Below the pieces are notes generated by a model that did not search any database, was not told the origin of the DNA, and was given only the letters and a program-made list of their open reading frames with translations. The position numbers and the translations under genes were made by a program. Source: Nitzschia sp. pyKryTriq1 (Eukaryota; Bacillariophyta; Bacillariophyceae; Bacillariales; Bacillariaceae). Taken from it: a stretch of DNA of 64,000 nucleotides. The stretch is taken from contig OY101119.1 in the NCBI GenBank assembly GCA_956465555.1, forward strand, positions 2,342,629 through 2,406,628, read 5' to 3'. This document shows, piece by piece, positions 59,991-64,000 of the stretch; position 1 is the stretch's first letter; every line of letters begins with the position of its first letter.

Positions 59991-61901
59991 GTGACTGCCG
60001 CCAGCATGAAGGTTTCGGAAACAAAACATCGCGATCAGTATGTGCTGGGACGCAAAGCGGCGTTGATCTCAGGATTTTTAACTCTTGCGTTCTTTTGTAT
60101 GATGCAATCAAGTGTGATCAGCCGCAATCTCAGAGCTTATAGACCTGCTACCATCCACAAAGAAATGCCTCTGGCGAAATTTCAGTTGGACCACAACGAA
60201 TCCTGGGCGCTGTCTATCGCAGGGCATCGACCTCGAGGAGATGGCGATTCGGTAGTGTTCAATCCTTCGGCCCTGGAAAAGAGAAAAAGCTACGAGATTA
60301 AGGACAACCTCAAGTGGCACGAAGGCAAACCTGCCGTTGAAAAGCACCCAGATGCCCTGGAATGGTACAGATATAGCTACGAAGCTTTGGGCACGAAGAA
60401 GAAAGGCACCAAGAGGGCTAGAAAGCGTCTTTTGATTGCTCAGTATTCTAACCAAGGAGAATTTGCCACAATATTTGAAATGACGAAACCTGTGAACATG
60501 GCATATGCAGAACATTGGGGTCACGACATTGTCTTCTTGAATGCCCAAGACCTCCCTGTTCGGGAGGCAAATCTTCCCACGCTTCTTCAGTTGGGGTGGG
60601 AGCAACGTGACAAATACGACCAACTGTTACTACTGGATGGCGACGCCATGATGAACAATTTTCGCTACGATATCACTCGGCTTTTTCCCGATAACGAAAT
60701 GATGGTAGCAAAACGGGTTGTGGGGCGGGATGATGAGCATACATGGCTTGTCTTTGGAACTGTCAGCCTCTGGAATCTTAAGCATCTACTAGTTCCACGA
60801 GTCCAAAAGACTTGGAGCAGCAGATATGAGGAGGGTGACCCGTTGATTAGCCTCAGCGAGCAGATCAAGCCGTATGCCGAGACTGAAGTATTTACCGTCA
60901 CTAGACAGATTGAGAACTGGGATTTGGCATATATCAGAACGATGCAATTTGCCACGAAAAATCATGGGCTCAGAAAGATTGATCCAATAGTTCGGATCGA
61001 CCGATGGAAAAAGGAAGTTCAGCGAGCATGCAAAAGATTCAGTGTTGACTGCTCTGAGAAAGCACAAGAAAGACGGAAGGCTGCCTACCTGGAACTTCAG
61101 GCGAATGAATGCACAAAACGACGTGAGCCAACCTGGGAATGGCGAAAGCAGCGTGGTGTGGAACCCAAGTCCAAGAAAAGGCTCCTTATCGCTCAATATG
61201 TTAGTTATGGAAAGTATGCCAAGCTCTTGGGCCTAACAGCACCGATCAACAAGCTCTATGCTAAGATGTGGAATGCTGATTTCGTCTCGGTGCAAGGGTC
61301 CACTTTGGTGGTTGACCAGGATGGAGGATGCGAGCCACCACCACAGCGAGCCATGTACGACAAACTTGATCTTTTACGTCTGGCTTTGCACAAAAAGGAC
61401 AAATATGACCAGCTTCTTCTCTTGGATGCCGATGCAATGATCTACGATTTGGACTTCGACATCACCACCCTTGCCAATGATGATGCCGTGCTTATAGCTC
61501 AGCGAGTTTCAGAAATAGTGACGCGCACCCACACAGACAACATCAACAATGGGGTTGTATTGTGGAATCTTCACCACCCCAAAGCGGAGGAAATAGCTGA
61601 CGACTGGTACACGTCGTCACGCGCTGCAGTTGAACTGGGTAATGCCCATGGAGACCAGCACTACCTTCAGGCAATTCTTAGAAAAAATAATCGAAAGCGA
61701 TATGTGCGGTCTCTCGCGGAAGAGTTCCGCTACCGAAAAGGAACGGTTGTCAAGCATTTTACACGGACTCATGCCACCAATGAGTGGAACAACACAAGGT
61801 TGGATGACCGGGAGGCTGAGATTGCTTTGGTCGTGCAGGAAATTTGCGAAAAATATCCTGACAGCTGCAAGGAGATGGAACAGACGTCGTATCAAAGATG
61901 A
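59991..61901 (+). CDS. Type II membrane di-domain glycosyltransferase, copy 2
   Basis: Single exon, 636 aa from this Met, or 631 from MKVSETKHR at 60006. Signal-anchor about 24-45 (AALISGFLTLAFFCMMQSS). The second domain is intact: KKRLLIAQYVSYGKYAKLLG, YDQLLLLDADAMIYDLDFDI, INNGVVLWNLHHP, HGDQHYLQAIL, GTVVKHFTR. The first domain is degenerate: the DxD reads LLLDGDAMMNNF, the GDQ segment and the K-H-F ending are missing and replaced by a short unrelated stretch (FTVTRQIENWDLAYIRTMQF). Copy 1 retains both domains, so here the N-terminal half has probably become structural. The KRxxI..QY and PxNxAYA signature shows shared descent by tandem duplication. Confidence 0.8.
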   Translation: MTAASMKVSETKHRDQYVLGRKAALISGFLTLAFFCMMQSSVISRNLRAYRPATIHKEMPLAKFQLDHNESWALSIAGHRPRGDGDSVVFNPSALEKRKSYEIKDNLKWHEGKPAVEKHPDALEWYRYSYEALGTKKKGTKRARKRLLIAQYSNQGEFATIFEMTKPVNMAYAEHWGHDIVFLNAQDLPVREANLPTLLQLGWEQRDKYDQLLLLDGDAMMNNFRYDITRLFPDNEMMVAKRVVGRDDEHTWLVFGTVSLWNLKHLLVPRVQKTWSSRYEEGDPLISLSEQIKPYAETEVFTVTRQIENWDLAYIRTMQFATKNHGLRKIDPIVRIDRWKKEVQRACKRFSVDCSEKAQERRKAAYLELQANECTKRREPTWEWRKQRGVEPKSKKRLLIAQYVSYGKYAKLLGLTAPINKLYAKMWNADFVSVQGSTLVVDQDGGCEPPPQRAMYDKLDLLRLALHKKDKYDQLLLLDADAMIYDLDFDITTLANDDAVLIAQRVSEIVTRTHTDNINNGVVLWNLHHPKAEEIADDWYTSSRAAVELGNAHGDQHYLQAILRKNNRKRYVRSLAEEFRYRKGTVVKHFTRTHATNEWNNTRLDDREAEIALVVQEICEKYPDSCKEMEQTSYQR

Positions 61902-62006
61902 AGTTGGTGCCTTTAGCACAAGTCTCGTGCTCGTAAGATAGAACAAACTCGTACCAATCTTCAACGCTACCTTTCTGGGAAAAGTAAGAACGAGTATAAT
62001 GATATT

Positions 62007-63764
62007 CTAGCCCTTTAGTGCCGCAAGTGCAATTTCTAAAAGAAGGATCAATCTTTCCTTGACATAGGCAGTCGCTACAGGTGATGCCACAAGGAGGAAG
62101 ATACCACCAAGACTTAACAAAAGCTTTCGGGTGTGGAAAACAGGAATATCAGGAAGTGAAAATATAACATTTTCGAGGACGTAGCCTTTCATTCCACCAA
62201 ACGGATGACAACGAATCGTTTCCAGTAAAGTCAGCGACCTGAGGGGGCGATGCGCCACGGAATACGTGTGGGTGAAGGTGTCGAAGGAAAATTTGCCATA
62301 GTAATTTCCGTGTCCACTTGTCCCGATACCACCAAACGGTAGATGTTGAGAGGCTCCTTGAAGCATCAAATCATTTCGAAAAGCTCCACTCGCAGTGCAT
62401 CTTTCCACATACTCCTGGAAGACAGAATTTTTGGATGTGAATATGTACAATTGGAGGGGCTCACCAGCGAGATTCTGTACCAGCTGAATTCCTTCCTCCC
62501 GCGTAGAGAAAGGGACAATAGCCATCACTGGACCGAAAACCTCTTCCTGAAGTATTTTCGCCTCTTTCGGAGGATCAAGGATGAAGGTTGGGCCCACGTA
62601 CTTTTTATCTGCGTTGCAAATCTTGGAACCACCGCATATGACTTTCCCTCCGGTCTTTTCGGCATCTTCGATCAGACCTACAACGCGCTTGGCACTCGCG
62701 ACATTTACCATGCGAGCAAGCTCTCCGGTTTGGGGATTTTTGCCGAATTGCTCTTCGACCTGACGCGCCAGAGCATCGCACAATGTGGTAACGTGACTTC
62801 TATGGACAAATGTAATGTCGGGTGCAACACAGGTTTGACCAGCGTTGATGCATTTGCCAAAGACAATACGTCTTGCCACGTTTTCGATGGTTGAGGCGGG
62901 AACAGTCTCGTCAACGATGACCGGGCATTTGCCTCCAAGTTCCATGATTGTAGGTGACATCGTTTCGGCCGCCGCTCTTTGGACGATTCTCCCCACGCGC
63001 TCACTGCCTGTAAAGAAAACCTTCCCCCATCGTTTCTCTAACAGAGCTTTGGTTTCGGGTACCCCACCCAACACAACCTGCACAACTCCTGGTTCCGTGT
63101 AGTACTGTTCTAGCAGTTTCTTCAGTAACAAGGCAACAGTCGGAACACATTCACTCGGCTTAACTACTGCTGGATTTCCACCTGCAAGCGATCCTAATAA
63201 TGGCTGCAGCACCAAGCGGACGGGATAGTTAAACGGACCGATGATCAAGACACCCGGTGAATTCAGAGGCCTTCGCTCCAAATGAGAAAGTGCAGGAATC
63301 ATGACCGCTGGAGATGGCACGGCTTGAGGCTCCATCCACTTTTTCAAGTTTTTCATGGTATAGTGAATATCGTTTTCAAGTGGCTTGGTCTCGATACACA
63401 AGGCTTCCGTGCCTTCTCTACCCAAATCCTTCGCGAGTGCAGTTCGTATCTCCTCAGAATTTTCCTGCACTAAACGCAGCAAAAGCTTGAGCTGCTTCAT
63501 GCGCCAGTCGTACGAAAGATTCACACGTGATTCATGAATCAGCCTCATTTTTGCCTGCAAGCTTTCGACGTCCAATGCATCCTCCTCTTTCTGGATGCTC
63601 CCGTAGTCCGGTTGGCTGAAGCTACTTTTTGCCTTCGACATAATATTGTTCGAAAATCGTTTCTGGTTGGAGGGAAGCGCGAAAATATCACCTGCTGTTT
63701 TGCCCTTGGGCTGCTTGGTGGCGATTTTTAGTCGACCGAGGAGATGACACCACTGTCGCATCAA
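62007..63764 (-). CDS. Class 3 aldehyde dehydrogenase with membrane tail (fatty aldehyde type)
   Basis: Oxidises aldehydes to acids with NAD(P)+. Single exon, 585 aa. Catalytic Cys in NAGQTCVAPD (about 310) and Glu in IMELGGKCPVIV (about 276); nucleotide-binding GPFNYPVRL, VVKPSECVP and FFTGSERVG; the ending GIGTSGHGNYYGKFSFDTFT is the ALDH3 signature. A hydrophobic C-terminus (LLLSLGGIFLLVASPVATAY, then LILLLEIALAAL) resembles the tail anchor of fatty aldehyde dehydrogenase (ALDH3A2). About 65 residues precede the enzyme; MMRQWCHLLGRLKIATKQPKGK looks like a mitochondrial presequence but the Met at 63641 (MSKAKSSF) could be the real start. Role in lipid aldehyde detoxification inferred. Confidence 0.9.
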   Translation of the reverse strand: MMRQWCHLLGRLKIATKQPKGKTAGDIFALPSNQKRFSNNIMSKAKSSFSQPDYGSIQKEEDALDVESLQAKMRLIHESRVNLSYDWRMKQLKLLLRLVQENSEEIRTALAKDLGREGTEALCIETKPLENDIHYTMKNLKKWMEPQAVPSPAVMIPALSHLERRPLNSPGVLIIGPFNYPVRLVLQPLLGSLAGGNPAVVKPSECVPTVALLLKKLLEQYYTEPGVVQVVLGGVPETKALLEKRWGKVFFTGSERVGRIVQRAAAETMSPTIMELGGKCPVIVDETVPASTIENVARRIVFGKCINAGQTCVAPDITFVHRSHVTTLCDALARQVEEQFGKNPQTGELARMVNVASAKRVVGLIEDAEKTGGKVICGGSKICNADKKYVGPTFILDPPKEAKILQEEVFGPVMAIVPFSTREEGIQLVQNLAGEPLQLYIFTSKNSVFQEYVERCTASGAFRNDLMLQGASQHLPFGGIGTSGHGNYYGKFSFDTFTHTYSVAHRPLRSLTLLETIRCHPFGGMKGYVLENVIFSLPDIPVFHTRKLLLSLGGIFLLVASPVATAYVKERLILLLEIALAALKG

Positions 63765-63872
63765 CCTCTTGGTTTGGCAGCAAACAGCAAAAGTGATCTC
63801 ATCGTGCTGGTGCTATGCTGGAGGGTTTTCTCGTGTACCTGTATATTTTGTTCTGTCTTCTGTCTGTTCGTG

Positions 63873-63913
63873 CTACTACTACTAGTAGACCTACTAGTCT
63901 ACTAGTAGTAGAG
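63873..63913. repeat. CTACTAGTAG palindrome cluster
   Basis: CTACTACTACTAGTAGACC and CTACTAGTCTACTAGTAGTAGAG, a nested self-complementary stretch of a type also seen near 17128, 22322, 44640, 44815, 50598 and 58387. Confidence 0.75.
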
Positions 63914-64000
63914 GTGTCTTTTGCGATCCTCCGTCCGCGCGCTCTCCCCGTGCGTTTGAGTGATGAGCAACGTCATCGCTCCGCGAAGCTACGCTACAAG

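Overview
The window is nuclear DNA from a eukaryotic alga, most likely a diatom and probably a pennate one. Several signs point there. Genes are compact, with 0-3 short introns of about 70-240 nt and clean GT..AG ends. Many N-terminal presequences look like a signal peptide followed by a Phe/Trp at the predicted cleavage site (ASAF-type motif), the diatom route into a four-membrane plastid. There is a silaffin-like lysine/serine/glycine repeat protein, a protein with helicase-associated-domain repeats, and an extended Cache-HAMP receptor. I cannot name the species from sequence alone.

Layout by region. 0-9 kb: 5' part of a plastid-type glutamyl-tRNA synthetase, a DNAJC11-like J-protein, a bacterial-type asparagine synthetase (AsnA), a prolyl-4-hydroxylase-like dioxygenase and the OLA1/YchF GTPase. 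9-22 kb: helicase-associated-repeat protein, membrane-anchored phytochelatin-synthase-like protein, a RanBP2-finger/transmembrane/propeller-like protein in a broken frame, a secreted kelch protein with prepeptidase-like repeats, and a plastid-type acyltransferase-3. 22-35 kb: two convergent DMT transporters, cytochrome c haem lyase, a 7TM receptor, two uncharacterised genes, repeat debris and a BTB protein. 35-44 kb: an intact relative of the RanBP2-finger protein and an 1830-aa dual-sensor receptor. 44-56 kb: LYR protein, MATE transporter, silaffin-like protein, divergent cyclophilin, and a head-to-head pair of plastid fatty-acid synthase genes (KAS III and a FabB-type KAS). 56-64 kb: two tandem di-domain glycosyltransferases and a class-3 aldehyde dehydrogenase with a membrane tail.

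Genes alternate strand often, giving many divergent pairs with 400-1000 bp shared upstream regions and convergent pairs with as little as 31-40 bp between stop codons. Intergenic DNA is marked by a self-complementary repeat of period about 6 (GTAC plus two variable bases), by CTACTAGTAG-type palindromes, and by a 48-bp minisatellite element present in opposite orientation at about 31.7 kb and 59.3 kb.

Functionally the window is mixed rather than a single cluster. The clearest themes are plastid metabolism (GluRS, KAS III, KAS I, possibly AsnA, acyltransferase, MATE and P4H) and cell-surface or secretory proteins (receptor, 7TM, kelch, silaffin-like, glycosyltransferases). All exon joins were checked by reading frame across the join; none has transcript evidence here.
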